64,000 bases of DNA, taken from positions 1-64,000 of the forward strand of contig DAOTXN010000122.1 of the NCBI GenBank assembly GCA_034435435.1. The letters run 5' to 3'. The DNA is from DAOTXN01 sp034435435. Its GTDB lineage: Bacteria; Chloroflexota; Anaerolineae; S140-20. This document shows positions 1 to 7,607 of this stretch, one piece after another. The notes under the pieces were generated by a model. It was not told the DNA's origin and ran no database searches. It was given only the letters and a program-made list of their open reading frames with translations. The position numbers and the translations under genes were made by a program. Each line of letters starts with the position of its first letter. The stretch's first letter is position 1.

Positions 1-572
1 AGACAATTCTGACCGGCTTTCGCAAATCATACTACTTGCGAGATATAAGCTAGTCGGCAAAGATGCAGAAACCGGCAAATTACAGTGCGGCAGTCTGGCT
101 TTATCGAAATACACTATGCCGTAATTTCAGCAAGTGGAATATGTGTTTCATAATCCTCCTCCACTGTAAAGACTCATCTCTCATCGATCGTTACTTTATT
201 TGCGCCGAGACATTTGCGTTATGCCGCGACGCTCGACGATCAGACTTTTGCATACCCCGCCCCCCTTTCTCGTAGGGGTTACGCCGAGTGTCACACCGCC
301 CAAGTGGTTTCTCGTGATGTAGGTTTCCGCCCTGCCGTGCTATTGCCCGCAGTAGCCTGCAACGGCGTGAACGGGTTACAGCTCTTTGGAAGCCATTGTC
401 TTTGATATCGCCAAACGCAACTCCGAAGGGTCAAGATACCGTCAGTATAAATCAATCTGTTAAAATGCGCTAGTTTTCGGAGAAATATCCCTTCCTGTAG
501 CGGGAAAGACAAGGCCTCTTGGTCTTCAAAGACGAGTTCTATCGGCTATCCCGACTTTTCCTCAAGCGCGGC
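1..572. other. No recognisable gene
   Basis: Only short open frames occur on either strand; none has a convincing ribosome binding site, a recognisable motif or the GC-rich third positions of the neighbouring genes. The base composition is lower in GC than the rest of the window, which suits intergenic or decayed DNA. No hairpin, tRNA-like or terminator-like structure stood out. Confidence 0.5.
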
Positions 573-575
573 CGT

Positions 576-610
576 CGCTACCCCATCGCTCGCCAGCGGT
601 TGGCCAGGCT
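576..610. repeat. 35-bp direct repeat, left copy
   Basis: This 35-bp sequence matches 1489-1523 at 34 of 35 positions in the same orientation. The right copy contains the last codons and the stop codon of the DEAD-box helicase, so this left copy is a detached fragment of that gene's 3' end. Together the copies bracket the toxin-antitoxin pair and the HsdS-like scraps, which suggests a duplication or an insertion by recombination. Confidence 0.75.
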
Positions 611-667
611 CAGGAAATCCGCGTCCGGCTGCTGCAGGCGGTGCTCAATGGGCAGAGGGAAGAATGA
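605..667 (+). pseudogene. Possible HsdS C-terminal remnant
   Basis: The frame starting at 605 reads QAQEIRVRLLQAVLNGQ and stops at 665-667. The pattern R-x-R-L-L-x-A-V-L is typical of the extreme C-terminus of type I restriction specificity subunits (HsdS). No start codon, upstream domain or hsdR/hsdM neighbour is visible, so at most this is a scrap of a lost gene. A second HsdS-like scrap lies at 1406. The call rests on motif memory alone. Confidence 0.35.
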
Positions 668-683
668 GGCTTTACGGGAACCC

Positions 684-713
684 TTGTATACAATGAGAGG
701 TTTGTGGTATCAT
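684..713 (+). promoter_or_regulatory. Putative promoter with TTGTATACAA palindrome
   Basis: A TTGTAT -35 box is followed after 18 nt by TATCAT, 43 nt before the start codon of the antitoxin-like gene. The -35 lies inside the perfect 10-bp palindrome TTGTATACAA (684-693). A palindrome overlapping the promoter is what an autoregulated toxin-antitoxin operon would show, but the operator role is inferred. Confidence 0.45.
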
Positions 714-756
714 AGAGGTAAAAGGAACCGTCCACAATACCCAAAAGGAGGGTAAG

Positions 757-1071
757 ATGACAACCTTGGCAATGACCTTGCCGAAAAAAACCTCCCAGTT
801 GCTCACCACCTTGACCGGAGAAACGCGCGTGGATGCTGCACTGGCGTTGATCATGCGCGACTATGCGCGTTACAAGTTGGCCGAAATTGAAACTGCTGTG
901 CAAGCGTATGAGGAAAAATACGGCATGGCTTTTGCTGCCTACCGGCAACGCTGGGAGACGCAAGAAACAGACCAAGATTACACCTACGAAGCCGAACAGG
1001 ATTACCTGGAATGGGAGGGCCTGGTCACGCGCCGCGCGCGCCTGGAAGAGAGCCTGGCATGGCTACCTTGA
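757..1071 (+). CDS. Putative antitoxin (TumA-like) of a TA pair
   Basis: A 104-residue soluble protein, predicted to be mostly helical and rich in Glu and Arg, with no membrane segment. A strong AAGGAGGG ribosome binding site sits 5 nt before the ATG. Its 3' end overlaps the next gene, whose product resembles the TumE/DUF6516 toxin family; a small helical protein directly upstream is the usual antitoxin in that arrangement (family knowledge). The first 30 residues (TLAMTLPKKTSQLL..) could be a DNA-binding part, but no ribbon-helix-helix or helix-turn-helix motif is clear by eye. The antitoxin role is inferred from size, order and overlap rather than from sequence. Confidence 0.55.
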   Translation: MTTLAMTLPKKTSQLLTTLTGETRVDAALALIMRDYARYKLAEIETAVQAYEEKYGMAFAAYRQRWETQETDQDYTYEAEQDYLEWEGLVTRRARLEESLAWLP

Positions 1072-1409
1072 GTGCGTCGCCATTACAACGCTTGGCCGAA
1101 TTGCAGCAAGTTTGTTACATTTCTCCAATCGTTAGCCATGTTGAAGAAGTGCTGGTAGACGTAGACATCCTCAAAGTGCGGGTATACCTGGCGCAAGGCG
1201 AAATGTTCGTTGACGTTTTCTACAATGCCGTGACAGACAAAACTTCCTTTGCCCTGATCAAAGCCGGGCAACGTGTGTACGGGGCCGACAATGCGAAAAT
1301 GGGGTGGCACAAGCATCCTTTCGATGCAGCCGAACGGCATATCTCTTGCCTGCCGGTGACTTTTGCTGAATTTCTGGCCGATGTAGAAGGTTATTTTCAA
1401 GCGCAATGA
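1059..1409 (+). CDS. Putative toxin, TumE/DUF6516-like
   Basis: A 116-residue protein starting at an ATG that lies inside the end of the upstream gene (13-nt overlap), which implies translational coupling. An earlier in-frame ATG would overlap more and is less likely. The core has a predicted beta-strand region (VRVYLAQGEMFVDVFYN), then VYGADNAKMGWHKHPF and a downstream His, resembling the D-N and H-x-H pattern of the TumE family of toxin-antitoxin toxins. The conserved Asp, Asn and His residues are presumably active-site or structural residues. Toxicity is inferred from family resemblance and gene order. It might instead be a non-toxic relative. Confidence 0.5.
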   Translation: MATLSASPLQRLAELQQVCYISPIVSHVEEVLVDVDILKVRVYLAQGEMFVDVFYNAVTDKTSFALIKAGQRVYGADNAKMGWHKHPFDAAERHISCLPVTFAEFLADVEGYFQAQ

Positions 1410-1486
1410 CCAAAGTCGAGAGCCTGCTCTCACTGTGCGATGTGCTCTCCGCGCAGGTGGCGGCGCGGACCAGCGCGGCGCTGGGA
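1406..1486 (+). pseudogene. Possible HsdS-like remnant fused to helicase 3' end
   Basis: A frame opening with an ATGA overlap on the toxin stop codon reads TKVESLLSLCDVLSAQVAA. This resembles the conserved K-V-x-x-L-x-x-L-C-D-x-L segment of HsdS specificity subunits. It then runs into the 35-bp repeat that carries the opposite-strand helicase end. The segment that normally lies before the HsdS tail is here downstream of it (compare 605-667), so any ancestral gene has been rearranged. No function is expected. Confidence 0.35.
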
Positions 1487-1488
1487 AC

Positions 1489-1523
1489 CGCTACCCCATC
1501 GCTCGCCAGCGGTCGGCCAGGCT
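1489..1523. repeat. 35-bp direct repeat, right copy
   Basis: Right-hand partner of 576-610 (one mismatch). Read on the minus strand it encodes the last residues of the helicase and its stop codon, so this is the original copy and the left one the derivative. Confidence 0.75.
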
Positions 1524-2714
1524 TTGCGACTGGGCGGCCCGCCGCATCAACGCCTTGGCCGAGGGTCTGGCCCACGATGGCGTGGGCGCGTCATAATTGA
1601 ACCCCGGCAGCGTCTGGCGCGCGATTTTGTGGCCCAGCAAGTATTCGATGCGGTAGATGAGCGCCTCGTCGTCAGGCGTGACCAGCGTGATGGCGTCGCC
1701 AGCGGCCTCGGCCCGGGCGGTGCGCCCGATGCGGTGGATGTAATCCTCGGGCTGGTCGGGCACGTCATAATTGACCACGTGCGAGATGCCCTCCACGTCC
1801 AGGCCCCGCGCGGCGATATTGGTGGCGACCAGGACGCGGTGCTGGCCCGACCGGAACCCTTCCAACGCAGATATGCGCTCCCGCTGTTTGAAATCTCCGT
1901 GAATACAGGCTACGGAAATCTTGGCCCGGCCCAGTTGGCGGGCGACGATGTCGGCTTCTTGTTTGGTGCGGGTAAAGAGCAGCATGCTGCTGACTTGTAT
2001 CTGCTCGAGTATCGCCAGGAGCAGTTGCAGCTTGAGGTGCTTGGGCACCGGGTAGAGGGCCTGTTGGATCGCCTCGGGAGGCCGGGCCAGGTCGATCTCG
2101 ATGTGCAGCGGGTCGCGCTGGAACTGGCGCGCGAGGGCCGAGATGGCCGGGGGCATCGTGGCCGAAAAGAGCATGGTCTGGCGCTGCCGAGGCATACGGC
2201 CGACGATGTGTTTGATGTCGGGCAGAAAGCCCATGTCCAGCATGCGGTCGGCCTCGTCCAGCACGAGCATCTTGACATCCGCAAAATCTACATTCTTGCG
2301 GCGCATGTGGTCCATCAGTCGGCCGGGCGTGGCTACGACCACGTCGACGCCCTGGCGCAGCTTGTCGATCTGCTGGCCCATCCTGGCTCCGCCGTATACG
2401 GGAACGACGCGCAGCGATGTGCGCGCGGCCAGTTTCCGGGCTTCCCCGGCGACCTGGATGACCAGTTCGCGGGTCGGCTCCAGGATCACCACCCGCGGGT
2501 TGCGGGTCTTGGTTTGATCCTGTAACATAATTTCCAACGCCGGCAAAAGAAAGGCCAGCGTCTTACCGGTGCCCGTCTGGGCGCAACCGACGATGTCGCG
2601 GCTTTGCAAGCCAGGCGGGATGGCCTGGGTCTGGATGGGGGTCGTTTCTTCGTACCCCAAAGCGCCAATGGCTTTTTGCAAAGGCGCGCTTAGATTTAAC
2701 TCTGTGAAACGCAT
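1491..2714 (-). CDS. DEAD-box ATP-dependent RNA helicase (RhlE-like)
   Basis: A 407-residue helicase with the full set of superfamily 2 motifs: Q motif with TPIQTQAIP at about 25-33, Walker A AQTGTGKT at 45-52, PTREL at 80-84, TPGR at 129-132, DEAD at 153-156, SAT at 184-186, and HRIGRTARA near 330. It would unwind or remodel RNA duplexes using ATP, typically in ribosome assembly or mRNA turnover. The C-terminal extension is short, without the RNA-binding domain of DbpA, hence RhlE-like. The ATG start is preceded by GAGGAG. A paralogue lies immediately upstream on the same strand, but a terminator separates them, so they are probably not simply cotranscribed. Confidence 0.93.
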   Translation of the reverse strand: MRFTELNLSAPLQKAIGALGYEETTPIQTQAIPPGLQSRDIVGCAQTGTGKTLAFLLPALEIMLQDQTKTRNPRVVILEPTRELVIQVAGEARKLAARTSLRVVPVYGGARMGQQIDKLRQGVDVVVATPGRLMDHMRRKNVDFADVKMLVLDEADRMLDMGFLPDIKHIVGRMPRQRQTMLFSATMPPAISALARQFQRDPLHIEIDLARPPEAIQQALYPVPKHLKLQLLLAILEQIQVSSMLLFTRTKQEADIVARQLGRAKISVACIHGDFKQRERISALEGFRSGQHRVLVATNIAARGLDVEGISHVVNYDVPDQPEDYIHRIGRTARAEAAGDAITLVTPDDEALIYRIEYLLGHKIARQTLPGFNYDAPTPSWARPSAKALMRRAAQSQSLADRWRAMG

Positions 2715-2725
2715 GAAACTCCTCT

Positions 2726-2754
2726 ATTGTACGAATGTGGGTTTGGGCTTACAA
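2726..2754 (-). promoter_or_regulatory. Putative promoter of the downstream helicase
   Basis: On the minus strand TTGTAA and TACAAT are separated by exactly 17 nt, ending only 11 nt before the start codon's first base. The -35 box overlaps the T-tract of the terminator at 2752-2787. The leader would be extremely short, so this call is tentative. Confidence 0.35.
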
Positions 2755-2787
2755 AAAAACCGCTCCGGTTGTGCAAACCGGAGCGGT
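2752..2787 (-). terminator. Rho-independent terminator after the upstream helicase
   Basis: Read on the minus strand, an 11-12 bp GC-rich stem (ACCGCTCCGG pairing with CCGGAGCGGT, loop of a few bases) is followed at once by a run of seven Ts. It lies about 75 nt after the stop codon of the 412-residue helicase and is a textbook intrinsic terminator. Confidence 0.85.
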
Positions 2788-2860
2788 GCGCGATGCCAAA
2801 CCGATTAACCTAACGCGGGTGATTATACCCGCAAACGGGGTTTATGTCAAACGAAGGGCG

Positions 2861-4099
2861 CTACCATTGCCTGCGCCGTTGCGAGCTGCGGCGTGGGTCG
2901 GCGATCCCCCTACTTTCACCATCGCCGCGGGCCTGGCGGCGCTTGCCGTTCTGCGGGGCTGGGTTCTGCGGCGTCAAGCCGCCATAGTCAAAGCCGGGCA
3001 CGCGCCGCCGTTCGATACGTGCGCCCAGCACCTTTTCGATCCCGCGCACCAGCGCTTCGTCTCCCGGCGCGACAAAGGTCAATGCTTCGCCAGTCTTGTA
3101 GGCGCGGCCGGTGCGCCCGATGCGGTGCGTATAAGCATCCACAGTGTCGGGCATGTCAAAGTTGATCACGTGTGAGATTTCCAGAACGTCGATGCCGCGC
3201 GCAGCGACGTCGGTGGCGACGAGAATGTCGTATTTGGCGTTCCGAAAGCCATCCAACGCCTGCTGGCGCTGGTTCTGAGACATATTGCCCTGCAACGCCG
3301 CAACGCGATAGTCGAGTCTTTCCAGGTCGCGCGCCAGGTTGCGGGCGCGATACTTGGTGCGCGTAAAGATCAACACGCGCCCCGTCGCCGTCTGTTCCAA
3401 CGTGGCCAGCAGGAGCTTTTTCTTGAGGCTGTCGGGCACAGGATAGAGCGCGTGTGAAACGGTCTTGGCCGGGGCAATCACGCCGATCTGCACGGTGGCC
3501 GGGTTCTTGAGAATTTTGTCGGCCAGATCGCGGATCTCGTCGGGCATGGTAGCCGCAAAAAAGAGCGTCTGGCGTTGCGCCGGCAGCACCTTTAGAATGC
3601 GGCGAATGTCAGGCAGGAAACCCATATCGCACATGCGGTCGGCTTCGTCCAGCACCAACACCTCAACGTGCGACAGATCGATGCTGCGCTCGTTGAGCAG
3701 GTCCAGCAGGCGGCCAGGACAGGCGACGACGATCTCGGCGCCGCGCCGCAGCTCGGCGACCTGGCGGCTCTTGCTCACACCGCCGTAGACGGTGACGCTG
3801 CGCACCTGGGTTTTCTGGCTCAAATCGGCGCTCATCTGGTGGATCTGTTCGGCCAGCTCGCGTGTGGGCGCGAGGATCAGGGCGCGCACCCGGCGCAAGG
3901 GGCCTTGGGTCAGGCGCTGCAGAATGGGCAGGACAAAGGCCGCGGTTTTCCCGGTGCCAGTTTGCGCCAGCCCCAAGACGTCGTGGCCCTGGAGCGCGAC
4001 GGGGATGGCCTGCTGCTGAATCGGGGTGGGCGTGGTGTAACCAGCCGCTTTGATACCCGCGCCGATGCGCGGGTCGAGAGAGAATTGTTCGAAATTCAC
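2861..4099 (-). CDS. DEAD-box ATP-dependent RNA helicase
   Basis: A 412-residue DEAD-box helicase. I place the start at a GTG preceded by AAGGAG, giving NFEQFSLDP, where family members normally begin; an ATG 204 nt further upstream would add an unrelated tail. Motifs seen: TPIQQQAIP, Walker A AQTGTGKT at 45-52, PTRELAEQ, DEAD near 150, SAT (here FAAT, a variation of motif III), ARGIDV and HRIGRTGR. Role: ATP-driven RNA remodelling. The C-terminal tail is rich in Gln, Asn and Arg (about 40 residues), which may help RNA binding. It is paralogous to the next gene downstream. A TTGCGT/TATAAT promoter lies 95 nt upstream, leaving a leader of about 90 nt, as is common for cold-regulated helicases (inference). 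Confidence 0.92.
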   Translation of the reverse strand: MNFEQFSLDPRIGAGIKAAGYTTPTPIQQQAIPVALQGHDVLGLAQTGTGKTAAFVLPILQRLTQGPLRRVRALILAPTRELAEQIHQMSADLSQKTQVRSVTVYGGVSKSRQVAELRRGAEIVVACPGRLLDLLNERSIDLSHVEVLVLDEADRMCDMGFLPDIRRILKVLPAQRQTLFFAATMPDEIRDLADKILKNPATVQIGVIAPAKTVSHALYPVPDSLKKKLLLATLEQTATGRVLIFTRTKYRARNLARDLERLDYRVAALQGNMSQNQRQQALDGFRNAKYDILVATDVAARGIDVLEISHVINFDMPDTVDAYTHRIGRTGRAYKTGEALTFVAPGDEALVRGIEKVLGARIERRRVPGFDYGGLTPQNPAPQNGKRRQARGDGESRGIADPRRSSQRRRQW

Positions 4100-4193
4100 G
4101 AGTACTCCTTGACTCCGTTGAGCCAAGTCGCACTCTTGACCCTGTGGTATTCTGATGACGTCACGAACTATTTGTTCGCAGACACGAGCGCCT

Positions 4194-4222
4194 ATTATAC
4201 CTGTTTTTGAGCAACCACGCAA
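4194..4222 (-). promoter_or_regulatory. Predicted promoter, TTGCGT-17-TATAAT
   Basis: On the minus strand a perfect TATAAT is preceded, after 17 nt, by TTGCGT. It would give a leader of about 90 nt before the GTG of the helicase. One of several promoters in the window with a TTGCG(C/T) -35 box. Confidence 0.55.
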
Positions 4223-4321
4223 TGCTCGCGGCGGATCGGTCAAAAGTCCGTCCTTGGCGCCTGCGTGCAGGGCAGGTGAATGCCAGGGATCCGCCGCGAG
4301 CAAATCGCAAGCTGGCGAGGT

Positions 4322-4825
4322 TTAGTCTTCAGCCGCCCCGCCCGACAGGCTCTTGCTGCGTTCAATGGATTGCAGCGCCAGGTAGCGGTCGCCAAACTTG
4401 TCTATGTTCTCCATCTCGACGTCATACTGATCGAAATGGCGTTCTTCATCCTCAACGAGCGCTTCAAAGATCTTTTTCGATACCGCGTCGGCATTAGCGG
4501 CGCATGCATTGGCCCACAGATTGTAGTCGCGGGCGCTGCCCTCCTCCATCTGTCGCGCCAGCTCTAGCATGGCTCTGACGTCGTGGACCTTGCGCACCTC
4601 GGCCGAGGTAACCATTTCCACCTCCCCCTTCAGGAACAGAATCCGCTCCGCCAGCCGCTCGACGTGCCCCATCTCTTCGATTGCCGTTCGCTTGAACAGA
4701 CCGGCCAAAAGATCATATCCCTGATCGTCACAGTGAAAGTGGAAAAACATGTATTGATGGACTGCCGACAGCTCATCCGCCACGGCTCTGTTGAGCAATT
4801 CGATGCTTTTCTCGTGCATTTTCAA
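4322..4825 (-). CDS. bfr: Bacterioferritin
   Basis: A 167-residue ferritin-like protein, normal length for the family. All six ferroxidase ligands fall at the canonical bacterioferritin numbers: Glu18, Glu51, His54, Glu94, Glu127 and His130. Met52, the residue that binds haem between subunits in Bfr, is also present, so this is a haem-type bacterioferritin rather than a Dps or a rubrerythrin. It should form a 24-mer that oxidises Fe(II) and stores ferric mineral. The ATG has AAGGAG upstream, and a TATAAT promoter lies about 40 nt further back. It is a single gene, with no bfd ferredoxin nearby. Confidence 0.93.
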   Translation of the reverse strand: MKMHEKSIELLNRAVADELSAVHQYMFFHFHCDDQGYDLLAGLFKRTAIEEMGHVERLAERILFLKGEVEMVTSAEVRKVHDVRAMLELARQMEEGSARDYNLWANACAANADAVSKKIFEALVEDEERHFDQYDVEMENIDKFGDRYLALQSIERSKSLSGGAAED

Positions 4826-4863
4826 GCTCCTTCTGAATCATAAATTTAAACCATCGCAGAACT

Positions 4864-4891
4864 ATTATAGTCCAGAATACTTTGGGCGCAA
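4864..4891 (-). promoter_or_regulatory. Predicted bfr promoter, TTGCGC-16-TATAAT
   Basis: Minus-strand TTGCGC, 16 nt, perfect TATAAT, with a transcription start expected about 30 nt before the bfr start codon. No Fur-box-like palindrome is evident. Confidence 0.6.
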
Positions 4892-4970
4892 ATGAACGAG
4901 GCAGGCCGCCCTCGATACTCCAGTTTCGACTATTTTGCAGTTACGCAATGCGCCAAGCCCTACGCGGTCG

Positions 4971-6752
4971 CTACCGCCGCCGCCGCCGCGCTCCAGCCCA
5001 CCACACCACCAATCCGCCCAGCGGCAACGCTACGCTGCCGCACAACCCGCCGCCGCCCGATTTTTTCTCGGGACTGGCTGTTGGCTGCGGCGGCGCGGTC
5101 GGCTGTTCAACCAGGGCGGTGGGGCCGGGTTCTTCTGAGGCGGGTTCTTCCGATGGCGCGGGGGGGGCGGCTTCCGTGGGAGCCGGCGGCGGCGCGGACA
5201 CCTCGCCGGCCAGGCCGATGTCGTCCACCCAAAACACCCCCTGGCGGCGCGATTCGTCTGCGCCCAGGCTCAAGCCCAGGCCGGTGATACGGGCCGGGTC
5301 CAGCGCGGCCAGACCCTCCTCGCCGACCCATTCGGCCTTGGGCAGGTCGGTCCAGGCAAAGGTGAGCTGGCTCCAGTCCTCGGGCAGCTCGAAATGGGTC
5401 TCGAAAGGCGTGGGGTTGTCGGGGTCGCCGGAGAACACAGCCAGCGTGGCCCATTGGCCGGGCGCGTCGGCCCGCAGCCACAGCGCCACCCCGCCCCCGG
5501 CGCTCCAATCCTGCGGCGCGTCGAAATAGCGCCCGCAGCCCACCCAGCTCCCGGCGGCGATGTCGTAGGCCAGGCGCAGCGCGACTTTTCCGCCGTGCGT
5601 CGCGCCGCCGTCGGGCGCGCACTCGACGTTGGAGCCTTCACCGCCGTCGGGCCACCACTGCACCTCAGTCGCCTCAAAGTCTTCGATGATTCCGGTCGCC
5701 GGCGACGCCAGTGCGACTTCGGTTGGCTCGGCCGGGGGTTCTACCGGCGCGGGGGTGGGTCGTGGGGTGGGCTGTTCCTCCGGCGTCGGCGGCGGGGCGG
5801 CCGCTCCCGCTTGCCAGCGGTGGTACCAGACATTGAGCAGGGGCACAAACTCGGCGGTGGCTTTTTGATGCCCGGCCGTGCTGGGGTGGCTGTCGCCGCT
5901 GGGGTAGGCCGAAAAGTTACTATCGCTGGCCTGGACGTGCTCAATCTGGCTGCCGTTCCAGCGGTGGTGGTTTTCGGGCGCGGTCAGCACGTTGTAATAG
6001 TCAAACACGGCCACGTTGGGGTAGGCATAGTCTTGCAGCCACTCGTTCACCAACCAGGTGTTAAAGGCGCGGGCGTTGGCGGCGCGCTCGGGCGTGGTCT
6101 CGCTCTCCATCAGCGGCGGGGCAGTGACGACGACGAACAACTTGTCCTGGCGTGCGGCGAAATAGGTCAGCAGGTCGTTATACACGGCCTTGGCGTTTTC
6201 CACGCTATAGTCGTAATCGTTCGGCGCGGCCAGCGGCGGGTCGTCGGGATTGCCGTACAGGTCCGAGTTGGGGAAACACGATTTGAACATGATGATTTCG
6301 TTCTCGCCGCCGGGGTCGGTGGGCAGGCGCGACCAGGCCCCAAAGTCGCCCACGTTCTGGCCGTTTTCGGTGTACAGCGCCTCCAGGTAGGCGTCGCGGT
6401 TGGGGCCGGTGAACCATTCTAGCCAGTTGGGGATGTCGGTGCGGTCGCCGATGGCATCCGGCCCCCAGCCATAGTTGGTGGCGCTGACAAAATAGTTGTT
6501 CTCCATCAGCGCCCGGCCCAGGCCGCCGTAAGGCTGGTCGGAGTTGGGGTCGGCCAGCCAGTTGCCGCCGGTGGAGTGGTGGATAAAGATCAGCTTGACC
6601 GGCTCGGCGGGCGGGGTGGGGTCGTTAGCCTGGGCCTGCTTATTAGCGGCCCCGTGGGCCTGCGTGGGGCGGCCGACCACCAGCAGAGAGAGCAGCAGGC
6701 CCAGCCACAGGCCCGTGCGCAAGATGTTGGTGCGTAAAGTGCGGGTATACAT
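4971..6752 (-). CDS. Secreted SGNH-hydrolase-like protein with C-terminal carbohydrate-binding-like domain
   Basis: A 593-residue exported protein. Residues 1-32 form a signal peptide (Arg-rich start, Leu/Val core, A-H-A end). Residues 50-315 look like an SGNH/GDSL-type fold: FIHHSTGGNWL near the start and GDSHPSTAGH near 290, where Asp and His match the catalytic D-x-x-H block. A Pro/Thr linker follows (about 322-350). Residues 357-520 resemble a CBM11-like or galactose-binding sandwich (IEDFE.. start, FWVDDIGL end). After a second Pro-rich linker comes a Gly-rich hydrophobic segment and a basic RRRRR end, the layout of a C-terminal membrane or sorting anchor. Probable substrate: a surface or environmental polysaccharide. 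The enzyme activity is inferred; GGAGG precedes the ATG. Confidence 0.7.
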   Translation of the reverse strand: MYTRTLRTNILRTGLWLGLLLSLLVVGRPTQAHGAANKQAQANDPTPPAEPVKLIFIHHSTGGNWLADPNSDQPYGGLGRALMENNYFVSATNYGWGPDAIGDRTDIPNWLEWFTGPNRDAYLEALYTENGQNVGDFGAWSRLPTDPGGENEIIMFKSCFPNSDLYGNPDDPPLAAPNDYDYSVENAKAVYNDLLTYFAARQDKLFVVVTAPPLMESETTPERAANARAFNTWLVNEWLQDYAYPNVAVFDYYNVLTAPENHHRWNGSQIEHVQASDSNFSAYPSGDSHPSTAGHQKATAEFVPLLNVWYHRWQAGAAAPPPTPEEQPTPRPTPAPVEPPAEPTEVALASPATGIIEDFEATEVQWWPDGGEGSNVECAPDGGATHGGKVALRLAYDIAAGSWVGCGRYFDAPQDWSAGGGVALWLRADAPGQWATLAVFSGDPDNPTPFETHFELPEDWSQLTFAWTDLPKAEWVGEEGLAALDPARITGLGLSLGADESRRQGVFWVDDIGLAGEVSAPPPAPTEAAPPAPSEEPASEEPGPTALVEQPTAPPQPTASPEKKSGGGGLCGSVALPLGGLVVWWAGARRRRR

Positions 6753-6766
6753 TTTTACCTCCAGAT

Positions 6767-6795
6767 TTGACCTTTTATACAGATGAGCCTATAAT
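6767..6795 (+). promoter_or_regulatory. Promoter of the Phd/VapC-type pair, TTGACC-17-TATAAT
   Basis: A near-consensus sigma-70 promoter. Immediately downstream, ATAATG and CATTAT form an inverted repeat separated by 11 nt (6792-6814) that overlaps the -10 box and would suit autoregulation by the antitoxin. The operator role is inferred. Confidence 0.7.
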
Positions 6796-6832
6796 GTTTA
6801 TTGTCTCCATTATTCCCATTTGAGGTGGCGCT

Positions 6833-7159
6833 ATGGACGCTGTCAGTATCGCCGGAATCAAACGTAACATCTCGACTTTGGTCAACCGTGTGGCCTTTGG
6901 CCGAGAACGGATTGTGTTGACCTCGCGCGGCCGGCCCAAGGCCGCGTTGGTTAGCGTGGAGGACCTGTGGCGGTTGGAAGCGCTGGAGCGCACGATGGGT
7001 GCTCCTTCCCGCGAGCAGCGCAAGACAGCTCTGGCGATGGCTCAGGCGGTGCGCGAGATGAGCCTGGCCCGGCGGGGCGGACAACCTTTTTCCGACGTCG
7101 CGGAGAAATTGGCCCGGTTGAGAGAGGAGCGAGATCGTGAACTCGCAGATTTGCGTTGA
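6833..7159 (+). CDS. Antitoxin, Phd/YefM family
   Basis: A 108-residue protein. The N-terminus (SIAGIKRNISTLVNRV, then ERIVLTSRGRPKAALVSVEDLWRLEAL) is the Phd/YefM fold: a short helix with N-terminal strand, a G-R-P-x-A-x-L-V-S turn and an E-D-L helix. It should bind operator DNA through this part and neutralise the toxin through its charged C-terminal helix. TGAGGTGG lies 6 nt before the ATG. The C-terminal 23 nt overlap the toxin gene, a normal arrangement in such pairs. Confidence 0.88.
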   Translation: MDAVSIAGIKRNISTLVNRVAFGRERIVLTSRGRPKAALVSVEDLWRLEALERTMGAPSREQRKTALAMAQAVREMSLARRGGQPFSDVAEKLARLREERDRELADLR

Positions 7160-7577
7160 CGTCAACATGGTCCTCAAACTGATCTTCGCCGAGGTGGACA
7201 GCCCCCTGGCTCAGCGTTTGTGGGAGACCTGGACCGACGCCGGCGTTGAGGTGGTCGCCCCGCCCTTGCTGGCTTTTGAAGGGACGTCGGTGATCTGCAA
7301 CAAGGTGTATCGCGGGTTGGTGTCGCCCGAAGAAGGCGAGCTGATGTTCCAATCCTTTCACCTCCTGGGCGTCCGGCTGCTCTATCCCGATGGCCTGCAC
7401 CACAGGGCCTGGGAGCTGGCCCGGCGATATAACCGCTCCCAGGCCTACGACAGCCATTATCTGGCGTTGGCAGAAATACTCAGCCTCGAGCTCTGGACGG
7501 CCGATGAACGCCTGTACAACGCTGTCCACCCCGACCTCCCCTGGGTCAAATGGCTGGGCGATTACCGGCCTGTATGA
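7137..7577 (+). CDS. PIN-domain ribonuclease toxin (VapC-type)
   Basis: A 146-residue PIN-domain protein starting at a GTG with GAGAGGAGC upstream, inside the antitoxin gene. Acidic metal-binding positions are visible: Asp8 (CVDVNMVLK), a Glu near 46 (LLAFEGTSV), Asp near 101 (AYDSHYLALAE) and Asp near 116 (LWTADERLY). These are the four carboxylates expected of a VapC-like Mg2+-dependent RNase that cleaves RNA, often tRNA. Partnering with Phd/YefM rather than VapB is a known mixed arrangement. The gene is complete and looks functional. Confidence 0.88.
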   Translation: MNSQICVDVNMVLKLIFAEVDSPLAQRLWETWTDAGVEVVAPPLLAFEGTSVICNKVYRGLVSPEEGELMFQSFHLLGVRLLYPDGLHHRAWELARRYNRSQAYDSHYLALAEILSLELWTADERLYNAVHPDLPWVKWLGDYRPV

Positions 7578-7607
7578 TTGCCTCTACAAGAAGGCACCAG
7601 CGCCTCG

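Noticed and set aside
1440..2525. A 361-codon plus-strand frame opposite the first helicase
   Set aside because: The opposite strand encodes a full DEAD-box helicase; the frame has no recognisable motif.
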